This document shows positions 17,611 through 25,724 of a DNA stretch of 35,350 nucleotides, one piece after another. Where the stretch lies: NCBI GenBank assembly GCA_900299185.1, contig OMIV01000214.1, positions 1-35,350 of the forward strand. The letters are read 5' to 3'. The notes under the pieces are model-generated. The model searched no databases, was not told where the DNA came from, and saw only the letters and a program-made list of their open reading frames with translations. Position 1 is the stretch's first letter, and every line of letters starts with the position of its first letter. The translations under genes and the position numbers were made by a program. Origin of the DNA: Planctomycetaceae bacterium (GTDB lineage Bacteria; Planctomycetota; Planctomycetia; Planctomycetales; Planctomycetaceae).

Positions 17611-17692
17611 GGGTGGCACGCTCTGAGTACTCGAAGTGCGTGTGCTCGCGTAACTCGACCACGCCCTTCCCGTTGGTCAGAGCGTGCCACCC
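17611..17692 (+). repeat. Nested inverted-repeat element, copy 2
   Basis: An 82-base element bounded by a perfect 16-bp inverted repeat, GGGTGGCACGCTCTGA (17611-17626) and TCAGAGCGTGCCACCC (17677-17692). Inside is a second inverted repeat (GAAGTGCGTG with CACGCCCTTC, one mismatch). It lies between the decarboxylase stop and the fusion-gene start, in the same orientation as copy 1. No open frame is inside. Similarity to copy 1 continues on the right to about 17730. Confidence 0.88.
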
Positions 17693-17830
17693 AAAACACA
17701 CCGGGACGTAATCACGGCTCTGCTTCTTAAACAACTTCATTGCTCGCCGCTGCACTCATGTGGAAGAGTGATTGCACCCCAGAGATCAAAGAGCGCCGAG
17801 ACGAACGATGAGCGGATCGGGTGAGTCTCT

Positions 17831-19474
17831 CTATTCGGCTTTGATTCGTTCTCGCGCCTGCCAGATCGACTGAAGGACGGCATCGACATATTGCTCATCA
17901 GAAAACGGACTCATGATGTAGGACTTGAGCGCCACAATCGGCTCGCCGTAGTCGGTCTCGCGATAGCAGTCTGTTTGAGAGATGACGACGCCTCGTCCTT
18001 GTAGTGCTTCAGATTGAATCGCTTGGAAGATGCGGCGGTTGTAGTCGTTGTGGGCTCGCAGTTGGTCGCGATGAGCGGGGTTCTGTTGTTCGATCTGCTT
18101 GATCGAAAATGTGTCAACACCATCGGGATAGACTCGGAAGAGAGTGACCGGACCGAAGTTCTCGCTATTGAGCACTGTCGTCGCGGAATGACCTTCGAGA
18201 TGTTCGGCCAATAAGTCCGACATGCTGACGAGATGTCCGAGTAAGGACCGCAAGCCTTCCTTCCCGAGCAATAACAAGTTGGCGAGTGCCGACATGGGAC
18301 CTCCGCCACCGCGTGATGTTTCGAGCGTGTATTTGCCGGGGTGGTATTGGCCGGACTTGAACAAGTACGGCATCGCGGCGGGATCGCGCGAGATGCGGGC
18401 GAGATCGTCCGAGGCTTTGCACAGAAACATGCTCGACACATAAGGCGTGAAGCCGGTCTTGTGAAAGTCGATGCCGATCGAGTCTGCGTCGGAAAGATGC
18501 CGGATGCGCCGCTGAGTTCCGGCTAAGGCTCTTACCGTGCGGTGCTTAAAGCCGAGTGCATTGGCTGTGAAGTCGTAATCGTTGAAGACGCTCCACGCCC
18601 AACCAATGACCGCGTCGGCGTGCAAGTGCGGGACGTAGTCGAGGTCGAACTCTTCGACGAGTTGATCGCGGATCTCGCGCAGCTTGTGGATGTCGTCGAG
18701 CCCAAAGGCGTCGGTGGTGCCCATTGTCGCCACGATGCACGCGATCTTGCGGCCGTCTCTTAAGAGCTGACGGCACATGCTTTCGAAGAGGCACGTGCGG
18801 ATCTCGTTCTCCGGCGACGTCGGGACAATCTCGACATTGTCTTCGCCAATCCCCAACCAACTCGCGACGGTGCGGCAACCATAATGCGCACGGTCCGAGC
18901 AAACGATGACGGGGGACTCACGGAGGCCCGAACGAGCTGAGCCCGGACAGCACTTCTCCAAACCGACCTTCACTGCATAGAGCAGGGTGCCTGTGCCGCC
19001 GAAGGTAAAGATGCCCTGCGATTCGCGCGGGTCGATCCCCACCAACGACGACACCATCCCCGTGACTTCAACTTCGGCCAAAGCGACTTGTCGCGAAGAC
19101 TCTTCACTAACGAGGTTGGGGTTGTAAATCGATGGCAGCAATCCGCCGATGATGCTGGGAATGGTGGGGGGCGGGATGACGTTGATTTGCGCTCGCGGGT
19201 GGCCCCAAATGAAGCAGCCTGAGAGGTGCTGCACGAGTCGTGATGTGACGTCTTCGAGGGACATGGATTGCTCGGCGATGCGACTCTCGCGAGCGGCATT
19301 GAAGTCGAGCGTGACTTGCTGGCCCAACACGGGTGTGACCGACTTCAGTGCGTCGAGTTGGTCGATCGCTTGCATGATGGCATGACCGAAATAGGCATCG
19401 TGCACGCGGTCCGAAATAGGCTGAGGGAAGCACTGACGAAGTTGTCGAACAATCTCGTAATAGGTGGCAGACAT
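17831..19474 (-). CDS. PLP-dependent group II decarboxylase
   Basis: 547 residues, of the pyridoxal-dependent decarboxylase family that includes glutamate, tyrosine and aromatic amino acid decarboxylases. PLP-site features are FGGTGTLLYA (158-167), the ring-stacking histidine in RAHYGCRTVASWLGIG (His197), GTTDAFGLDDI (252-262), HADAVIGWAW (285-294, aligned with HVDAAWGG) and the Schiff-base Lys339 in IGIDFHKTGFTP. ATG 19474 follows a strong AAAGGAG at eight bases; the frame is open upstream to 19672, but that part overlaps the neighbouring gene and looks non-coding. It has about 60-100 more residues than typical soluble decarboxylases. The substrate is not readable. It is likely co-oriented with, and possibly co-expressed with, the fusion enzyme downstream. 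Confidence 0.9.
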   Translation of the reverse strand: MSATYYEIVRQLRQCFPQPISDRVHDAYFGHAIMQAIDQLDALKSVTPVLGQQVTLDFNAARESRIAEQSMSLEDVTSRLVQHLSGCFIWGHPRAQINVIPPPTIPSIIGGLLPSIYNPNLVSEESSRQVALAEVEVTGMVSSLVGIDPRESQGIFTFGGTGTLLYAVKVGLEKCCPGSARSGLRESPVIVCSDRAHYGCRTVASWLGIGEDNVEIVPTSPENEIRTCLFESMCRQLLRDGRKIACIVATMGTTDAFGLDDIHKLREIRDQLVEEFDLDYVPHLHADAVIGWAWSVFNDYDFTANALGFKHRTVRALAGTQRRIRHLSDADSIGIDFHKTGFTPYVSSMFLCKASDDLARISRDPAAMPYLFKSGQYHPGKYTLETSRGGGGPMSALANLLLLGKEGLRSLLGHLVSMSDLLAEHLEGHSATTVLNSENFGPVTLFRVYPDGVDTFSIKQIEQQNPAHRDQLRAHNDYNRRIFQAIQSEALQGRGVVISQTDCYRETDYGEPIVALKSYIMSPFSDEQYVDAVLQSIWQARERIKAE

Positions 19475-19580
19475 GGGGGCGACTCCTTTCTGGGGCGGCA
19501 CACCATAACGACAGTCTGACGTCAGAGCAGGCCAGTCCTTGAATGAGTTAGTGCCGGGTTGGGCCATCCCAAGAAACGAT

Positions 19581-19630
19581 CGAAGCGTCCGCGAGTGCGC
19601 CAAATGACTGACGCTCTCTCGGACGCTTCG
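19581..19630 (-). terminator. Candidate terminator of the VIT/VWA gene
   Basis: A 15-bp stem with one mismatch (CGAAGCGTCCGCGAG at 19581-19595 against CTCTCGGACGCTTCG at 19616-19630) has a 20-base loop. It lies 25 bases past the VIT/VWA stop. On the minus strand it is followed by ATCGTTTCTT, a weak T tract. It would separate the VIT/VWA transcript from the decarboxylase gene. Confidence 0.5.
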
Positions 19631-19655
19631 GGGGTAATGACGGGGACCGGACAGG

Positions 19656-22013
19656 CTAATCCGCTGGATCAATCTGATAGGTCTTGCCGTCGAGATTCAG
19701 CACGACGGGTTCGTCAAAAGCGAGGTACTTGGCGAGCGTCCCACTGTGCGATGCCGCGAGGTCGAAGTACTCGCGACTGAACTGCTTAAGCCGGATGGCC
19801 TTGGTTTGTTGCTCGTCAGTGACGGTCGAGTCTTGCCACATCTTGTTCTTGCGGAAGAACGTCTTCTGCCCCAATTGGCGAACCGAATCGAGTGACTTCA
19901 CGGCGCCAGATTCATCAACGACTCGAACGCCTTTGAAGACTTCTTTCTTCTCGGTGGCAACTGCTCTGGATCGCTTGTCCGCGTCGGCTGCAGCTTCCCT
20001 CGCTCCACCACTCAGGCCACTGGCTGAAGGTGTAGGAGCTGATACAGGGCCTGAAACGGCACTCGCGTTGTCGGCGGATTGAAGCTGAGCTTTGAATGCT
20101 CGTTGTTCGACGCCCGATCGACCGGCCTCCAGACTCAATGAACGGCGAGTAGATTCAGCGGCTCGATTGACGTTGCTGCGGTCGGCCAAACGCACGTTGT
20201 CATCCGCCAAGAACGAGGTGTAAGGCGTGATGATTCCGTGGCGAATCGATAGCTGCACCAGTTCGTCGACGAGTTCTTGGTTCTGACCACGCAGATCGAG
20301 TTCATCAATGATCTCGCCCACTCGACGAGTGGCCCAAAGCTTCTCGGCGAACCCATTGGATTCACCCATTGAACGTTCCGCCAAGGTAACTGGGAACGAG
20401 AACTTCTGAGGCTGGCCCGCGTGTTGACCACTGATGACAACCTTGGCGAGTCCTCCTTTGCGATAGCGACCGACCAACACGAGTTGCTCGCCAAAGAAGA
20501 GGTCCGAAAGCTGCTTGGGATAGAGCCGATTCATGCGAGCGGCTTCGGATGGCGACGCTGGTTCGTCGAATTCAAAGCTGACCGACAGATCGGTCAGCAT
20601 GGGGTTGCCGATCTTGTTGTAGAGGTTCGAAACGCTGGCCTCGATGTCCTCTTGGGGACGGACATAAACCGACTGGCCGCGGTTGTCTCGGGAGAGGCGA
20701 TCGAGCAGGCGGCTATTGACGTCGTAGCCCACACCAAAGTTGAAGAGCCGTGCGGACACGGTGTTGATCGCTTTCGCGTTGCCCGCGATTCGTTGCTCGT
20801 TGCGTTCGCCGACCGTCGGCAATCCGTCTGTAAGAAATAGAACATACGACGGGACAGCCTTCGTGGTCAGTAGCTTGAGTGAGGTCTGCAACGCTCCGTC
20901 AATGTTAGTGCTGCCGCCGGCATAGAGTCCCTCGGCATAGCCGAGCGCCGCTTTGATCGTCTCGGCGTCAGCTCGTTGCAGTTCAGGGCGGAAGGTCTCA
21001 ACGACTGAGTCGTAGGCCACAATGTTGAACTTGTCTTGCGGTCGCAGTTGATTGATGAGGAACTTCAGCGCTTCGCGGGCTTGCTTGATCTTCTCACCAT
21101 TCATGCTGCCCGAACGATCGAGCACAAAAATCATGCTGCGCGGCATTGGTGCTTGATCGACTCGTTTAAGTTCGGGACTGACGAGCAAGACAAAGTAGCC
21201 GTCTTCGTTGTCGAGCGGCTTATAGCTGATGAGATGCGTTCCGAGTTGGCCCGAGCTGGTGCCGAACAACAAGCGGAAGTCTTCGAGGCGATCAGCGTTG
21301 GTTAACGACAGCTTGCAGTGAGCGTGCTTGTCGTCGGGCCGCTGGAGTTCGATGCCATGCGATGGCGAATAGATCGTGCGGAGCGGGTCATTGGTTTCGA
21401 CGCGGACGTCGACATTGAGTTGCCCGATGGCTCGATTCGAATGCTTACTCAATCCAATGGGCAGGGTCAGATCGACGAGCCCCGTGTCTTTTCTCAAGAG
21501 TTGCGAGTACCGAATTTGAACGGTCCGAGCTGCCTGAGGCGGGACGGGAAAGACGCTGGTCTGATAGAGACCTTGGCCGATGTATTCGAGCAACGCGGGG
21601 TCTCGCCGCGATCGAACAATGGACTCGTAGATCGAACGAGCTTCCTCTTTGCGAAGCAGCTTGCCGGAGAATTCTTGGCCATCGACCAGGAGCGTGAGTT
21701 CGCTGATGGCCGCGTCTGGCGGTAACGGGAAAACGATCTGAGCTTCGAGTGTCTGGCTGCTGAAGTTTTGAAAGACCTGCTCGATCTGCACCTGAGCGAC
21801 TTGCTCGCGCACTGTGGCTCGAAACTCCAGCTTCGAGATGTGATAGACCGACGGCGGTATTGGTCTGATCGGCGGCAGGCGTGTTGGTGGATGGGAAGGA
21901 TCAGGCGGAGTCGGGACGACTATCGAGTTGGTTACAACTACGACTTGGGCCGAAGTCCAACTTGGGCAAAGCCCCAACAGTGCTAATGCAGCGAACCACA
22001 ATCGTCTCGTGAT
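19656..22013 (-). CDS. VIT and von Willebrand factor A domain protein, secreted
   Basis: About 785 residues if translation starts at the ATC at 22013; a GTG 38 codons upstream (22127) is the nearest standard start I can place. The segment TRRLWFAALALLGLCPSWTSAQ is a signal peptide. The order is a Pro-rich linker, a VIT domain (HISKLEFRATVREQVAQVQI to QIRYSQLL), and a VWA domain with an intact MIDAS (DRSGSM, GGSTNID, LTDG). The C-terminal part has FADDNVRLADR-like ITPYTSFLADD and an Ala/Ser-rich linker, ending near YLAFDEPVVLNLDGKTYQIDP. Proteins of this inter-alpha-trypsin-inhibitor type occur widely in planctomycetes and are thought to bind metal-dependent protein partners outside the cytoplasm. 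The function here is not known. Confidence 0.9.
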   Translation of the reverse strand: MTRRLWFAALALLGLCPSWTSAQVVVVTNSIVVPTPPDPSHPPTRLPPIRPIPPSVYHISKLEFRATVREQVAQVQIEQVFQNFSSQTLEAQIVFPLPPDAAISELTLLVDGQEFSGKLLRKEEARSIYESIVRSRRDPALLEYIGQGLYQTSVFPVPPQAARTVQIRYSQLLRKDTGLVDLTLPIGLSKHSNRAIGQLNVDVRVETNDPLRTIYSPSHGIELQRPDDKHAHCKLSLTNADRLEDFRLLFGTSSGQLGTHLISYKPLDNEDGYFVLLVSPELKRVDQAPMPRSMIFVLDRSGSMNGEKIKQAREALKFLINQLRPQDKFNIVAYDSVVETFRPELQRADAETIKAALGYAEGLYAGGSTNIDGALQTSLKLLTTKAVPSYVLFLTDGLPTVGERNEQRIAGNAKAINTVSARLFNFGVGYDVNSRLLDRLSRDNRGQSVYVRPQEDIEASVSNLYNKIGNPMLTDLSVSFEFDEPASPSEAARMNRLYPKQLSDLFFGEQLVLVGRYRKGGLAKVVISGQHAGQPQKFSFPVTLAERSMGESNGFAEKLWATRRVGEIIDELDLRGQNQELVDELVQLSIRHGIITPYTSFLADDNVRLADRSNVNRAAESTRRSLSLEAGRSGVEQRAFKAQLQSADNASAVSGPVSAPTPSASGLSGGAREAAADADKRSRAVATEKKEVFKGVRVVDESGAVKSLDSVRQLGQKTFFRKNKMWQDSTVTDEQQTKAIRLKQFSREYFDLAASHSGTLAKYLAFDEPVVLNLDGKTYQIDPAD

Positions 22014-22017
22014 CGAG

Positions 22018-22023
22018 CCTCCT
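22018..22023 (-). promoter_or_regulatory. Perfect Shine-Dalgarno AGGAGG before an ATC codon
   Basis: AGGAGG on the minus strand ends four bases before ATC ACG AGA CGA, the first codons of a clean signal peptide in the VIT/VWA frame. No ATG, GTG or TTG lies at a normal distance; the next TTG is 16 bases away. Either a rare ATC start is used or the G of an ATG has been misread or mutated. Confidence 0.55.
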
Positions 22024-22276
22024 GATCTGAAGTGGTGCGAGGGCGGGTCTCCTGACCTGTCACACTGGCGACTTCTCGGTCGCAAGGAAGAGACAGCGTG
22101 ACGAACATCGGACCGTCTCGCGACCACCGAAACGCGACGACTCTTTAACGAACGAGCGTCGGTGTTCTTAGGCCGTCATTAAAGATTTCGCGCCACTGGT
22201 CGTTGCGGAGTCTTGATCTGCTCTTGATGACGTTGCTCGCCGATGAGTTGGGAGATGCCGAATCCAACAAACGAGA

Positions 22277-22341
22277 AAGCGGCAAGCTGCTCGTGTCCGA
22301 TCGAGTGTGACTCGAACTTGGCGACGAACAGCTTGCCGCTT
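22277..22341. repeat. Nested inverted repeat downstream of the sugar transferase
   Basis: A perfect 13-bp outer inverted repeat (AAGCGGCAAGCTG at 22277-22289 with CAGCTTGCCGCTT at 22329-22341) encloses a perfect 6-bp hairpin, TCGAGT-GTG-ACTCGA (22301-22315). It starts 21 bases past the sugar-transferase stop. There is no T tract, so a factor-independent terminator is not certain. A 64-codon GTG frame crosses it (22179-22373, -) but has no recognisable motif. Confidence 0.7.
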
Positions 22342-22362
22342 CGCAATGAAAATTGATGGCGC

Positions 22363-23241
22363 TTAGAGGGCACCTTTTCCCGTCAGGACGACACCGACTG
22401 TGCGAACCAAGATCTTGATGTCGTTCCAGAGGCAGCATTTTTGAAGGTACAGCAAGTCGAGTGCGACCTTTCGTCGGAAGCCTTCGATGTTGTTGTCGTA
22501 CCCGTTGATGACTTGGGCCGGTCCGGTGAGGCCGGGCTTCAGTCCTATTCGCTCAACGTAATCGGGAATCTCGTCGGAGAGCTTCTCGATGAACTCAGGA
22601 CGTTCGGGTCGAGGGCCAACGAGCGACATCTCTCCCTTCAACACGTTCCAGAGTTGTGGCAGCTCATCCAATCGAGTCTTTCGCAGGAACCGTCCGATGG
22701 AAGTAACTCGCGGATCACTCTTCTGAGCGAATTGAGCACCGTTCTTTTCGGCGTCGGTGCGCATCGTCCGAAACTTGTAGAGCACGAATGGCTTGCCGTA
22801 TTTGCTGCTGCGACGTCGTGGTCCTTGTCGACGATCTAATCCTTCGGGTGGCGGAACGAGCTCTTGGCGTCGATCCGATTATTGCTTGCCACGCAGGTTG
22901 AGGCCGACTCGTTGCTGACGAAAGATGATCGGACCAGGAGAAGTCAGGCGGACCATCAATGCCACTCCCAACATCACCGGAGCCAGCACGATCAACATCA
23001 CGATCGACACGAACACGTCGAGCGATCGTTTCCAGAAGCGAGTAATGGGGCCGAGGCACCGCAGGTCGCGGCGCGGCCGTTCCAGACTAAGACGGGTGAC
23101 CCAATCCGCTGGCGGCATGTATTCGGCAACAGCATAGAGATCGACGAGGTCTGAGAGCCCCTGAGGTCGAGGCTGTTGCTCGTGAACAAGGCCATTGATC
23201 GCGGCGGTGTCTTCTTCAACCACAGTCGCGGAGTTGCTCAT
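22363..23241 (-). pseudogene. Exopolysaccharide sugar transferase, interrupted by an in-frame TAA
   Basis: A bacterial sugar transferase (undecaprenyl-phosphate glycosyl-1-phosphate transferase, PF02397) that would prime polysaccharide synthesis. The N-terminal half from ATG 23241 has the membrane entry FWKRSLDVFVSIVMLIVLAP and ends at SPGPIIFRQQRVGLNLRGKQ, followed by TAA at 22881-22879. The same frame then continues through a hydrophilic insert to YGKPFVLYKFRTMRTDAEKN, TRLDELPQLWNVLKGEMSLVGPRPERPEF, GLKPGLTGPAQV and the C-terminus at 22363. Nothing else is missing: removing the stop gives one protein of about 292 residues of normal family shape. Possibilities are a recent nonsense mutation, a base error, or suppression; a split two-chain enzyme is less likely because the second half has no ribosome-binding site. 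Confidence 0.82.
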
Positions 23242-23502
23242 AGGACTGCCTGCTTGGAAGCGGAGAAAAACGCAATTCGACTCACGCTCCAACATACGTC
23301 ACGTCGGGCAGGAGAGTCGCCAACGCGGAGGCAGTTGTCTCAAGCTTCGCCGACCGGCTGTAACGATTATGCCAATCTGCCGAGAAGTCAGACTGCGGAG
23401 TCCCGGCTTCCAACCAAGCCACACAGGATGATGGACAGTGTCGGAGAGAGTCTTCTCGTCGCGTTAAGGGCAGGGCGGTCGCAGTTTTCGAACGAACGGA
23501 AA

Positions 23503-24135
23503 TCAGCCGTCGATCTTGGACCGGGTCTGTTGCATGAAGTCCGCGACGGACAGCGCTGCGGGGTGACCGGTGCTGTTCAGCCCGGCGATCACTTTCTCTC
23601 GTCGCTCAGTCGGATGGTTTTGATTCAGCTTCCACTTGCCTTCGATCCGCTCGATCTCAATTTCGAAGCCCACAATCGCATTCAGCAACTTGCCGAGGAA
23701 GTCAGCGTCTGGCGTGTCGAGTGACCAAGGCGTCGCACGCGTTTGCTCGTATGTCTCCACCGTCTTTCGGATTACTGAAGCGAGACGGTCTCGATCGTCG
23801 ATTGGGACCAACCGCCCATACGCATGCACTGCGACGAAGTTCCAAGTTGGAACCACGTTTTGAGCGGCATACCACTGCGGAGAGATGTAGGCATGCGGCC
23901 CGTGAAAGATCGCGAGGACTGTTTGATTCACTGCCGTTTCAGCTTGCGGATTCGCTTTGGCGAAATGCCCAATCAACCGACCGTGAGGCCCCGCGTCTCG
24001 ATCCAGCAGCAACGGGACGTGGCTTGCAAATGGTTCGCCGTCATGCTGCGAAATCAGCGTTGCAAAGCTGTGTGATTCAATGAAGTCATGCAGAGTTGAG
24101 CGGTCAGTTTCAACAAAGCTGGGCGGGATATACAT
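23503..24135 (-). CDS. PaiB family FMN-binding protein
   Basis: 210 residues. The sequence follows the PaiB / FMN-binding negative transcriptional regulator family (PF04299): MYIPPSFVETD at the start, FATLISQ then HVPLLLDRD, GHFAKANPQ, the central AIFHGPHAYISPQWYA, VPTWNFVAVHAYGRL, and FEIEIERIEGKWKLNQNHP near the C-terminus. These use a split-barrel flavin-binding fold. In Bacillus the relative represses degradative-enzyme and sporulation genes, but most members are uncharacterised. ATG 24135 is chosen because MYIPPSF is the canonical family start; the frame is open to 24201. It stands alone between the sugar transferase and the DUF1501 gene on the same strand. Confidence 0.92.
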   Translation of the reverse strand: MYIPPSFVETDRSTLHDFIESHSFATLISQHDGEPFASHVPLLLDRDAGPHGRLIGHFAKANPQAETAVNQTVLAIFHGPHAYISPQWYAAQNVVPTWNFVAVHAYGRLVPIDDRDRLASVIRKTVETYEQTRATPWSLDTPDADFLGKLLNAIVGFEIEIERIEGKWKLNQNHPTERREKVIAGLNSTGHPAALSVADFMQQTRSKIDG

Positions 24136-24252
24136 GCCGGGCCTACTCCAGGACGGAGCGATGAATTGCGAATGGCAATCACGACAAGGCTTGCTCAGCA
24201 CGAGGTTCGGCCTGCTTCGCCATGAGTTTCGTTCGTCGAGACTTCGATGAGC

Positions 24253-25587
24253 TTATCCCAATTCCGGCAGCGGCTTCTTTCCGTCGACGACGTACTGCGG
24301 ACGACCGGCGAGATCATTGAGCTTGGTTTCGAGGTCGATTCCGAGATGGCGATAGAGCGTGGCGATGACTTCCGCGAAGTGGATTGGTCGATCGGCAATC
24401 TCAGCGCCGAGTCGATCCGTCGCTCCGATAACTTGGCCTGCCTTGATTCCGCCACCGGCGAGCACTCCGCCGCCAACTTGCGGCCAGTGATCTCGGCCAG
24501 CTTCGCCATTGATGCGCGGCGTTCGGCCGAACTCACCCCACGCGACGACCATGACGTCGTCGGCCATTCCGCGAGCGTGCAGATCTTCAACGAGTGCTGA
24601 AAGACCTTGATCGAACTGCGGCAAGTGAGTGTTCTTCATGCCGTTGAAGTTGTCGCTGTGGAAGTCCCAACGACCGAAGTTCAACGTCACCACTCGGGCT
24701 CCGGCTTCAATCAAGCGGCGAGCCATCAAGAAGTGTTCCAGGTTTCGAGGAGCACCGTCGCCGAAGTTCTTGTCATCTCCCTTGCCATAACGAGCTCGAA
24801 CGGCGGGGTCTTCCTGCGAGAGATCCAGGGCTTCCACCAACTTGCTAGACGTGAGAATTTCGAAGGCTTGCCGAGACAACGAATCCATGCCGTCCATCGT
24901 ACCCGAGGCATCGATGTCGCGGCGGAGAATGTCGAACGAGGACAGCAGTTGCTTGCGGTCGCCTAGTCGAGATGAGTCGATGCCGTTGAGCACCATGTCA
25001 GCTCGACCCGGTCCCGAAGGACGGAAGGCCGTATGCGAGACTCCCAAGAAGCCTGGATGTCCCGGTGAGCCATACGGTGGATGACCGGTATCTGGCGAGA
25101 GCCCAACGAATGGCGGCACGGCACGGTTACGAGGGCCGAGCAACTTCGAAACGGTTGAACCTACCGACGGCCAGCCTCCTGGTGGCTGCTGCCGCTTCGA
25201 ACGTCCGGTGTAGCAGATGAACGAGTCATGATCGCCATCGGGAGATCCGTAGACCGACCGCAGCGGGACCAGCTTGTCCATGATCGCTGCCATCCGCGGC
25301 ATGTGCTCGCAGATCTCAATGCCCGGCACGTTGGTCGGTATGGGGCGGAACTCGCCTCGGATCTCAGCCGGTGCCGACATTTTTAAGTCGTACATGTCCT
25401 GATGACCCGGAGCTCCGCACATATAGACCATCACCAGAGACTTCTGTGACTTCCGGCCAGCAGCTTCATCAGCTCGCAAAATGTCGGTGAGCGATAGGCC
25501 GCCGACTGTCATTGCTCCCACACGGAGCATGTCGCGACGACTGATTCCATCGCACAACATCTTCTTCGATCCGAGCAGATTGAGCAT
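24253..25587 (-). CDS. DUF1501 domain protein with Tat leader
   Basis: 444 residues from ATG 25587. The N-terminus has a twin-arginine signal (GISRRDMLRVGAMTVGGLSL, Arg17-Arg18), so the folded protein is predicted to cross the membrane by the Tat route. The rest follows DUF1501 (PF07394), a family distantly related to sulfatases and alkaline phosphatases: VMVYMCGAPGHQDMYDLK, PLRSVYGSPDGDHDSF, GGWPSVGSTVSKLLG, NFGRWDFHSDNF and VMVVAWGEFGRTPRIN, GRDHWPQ. The Asp/His-rich clusters are likely metal ligands by analogy. DUF1501 genes normally sit beside a DUF1549/DUF1553 gene; here the only such gene is 13 kb away on the other strand. A TTG start at 25629 is possible but less likely. Confidence 0.92.
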   Translation of the reverse strand: MLNLLGSKKMLCDGISRRDMLRVGAMTVGGLSLTDILRADEAAGRKSQKSLVMVYMCGAPGHQDMYDLKMSAPAEIRGEFRPIPTNVPGIEICEHMPRMAAIMDKLVPLRSVYGSPDGDHDSFICYTGRSKRQQPPGGWPSVGSTVSKLLGPRNRAVPPFVGLSPDTGHPPYGSPGHPGFLGVSHTAFRPSGPGRADMVLNGIDSSRLGDRKQLLSSFDILRRDIDASGTMDGMDSLSRQAFEILTSSKLVEALDLSQEDPAVRARYGKGDDKNFGDGAPRNLEHFLMARRLIEAGARVVTLNFGRWDFHSDNFNGMKNTHLPQFDQGLSALVEDLHARGMADDVMVVAWGEFGRTPRINGEAGRDHWPQVGGGVLAGGGIKAGQVIGATDRLGAEIADRPIHFAEVIATLYRHLGIDLETKLNDLAGRPQYVVDGKKPLPELG

Positions 25588-25724
25588 GGCGGGGTCTCGA
25601 TGAGGTGGGGGCAGATTAGGCAGTTCCAATGCAGGTCAGACTCTAGTGTCGGCCTCTTCCACGCCACAACAAGAGAGTTGTTTCTACGAAGCTCGAACGA
25701 ACTCCAGCTGAGGATGCCTCGCAA

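Noticed and set aside
22179-22373. 64-codon GTG frame after the sugar transferase (minus strand)
   Set aside because: It has no ribosome-binding site of its own or known motif, and most of it is a nested inverted repeat.
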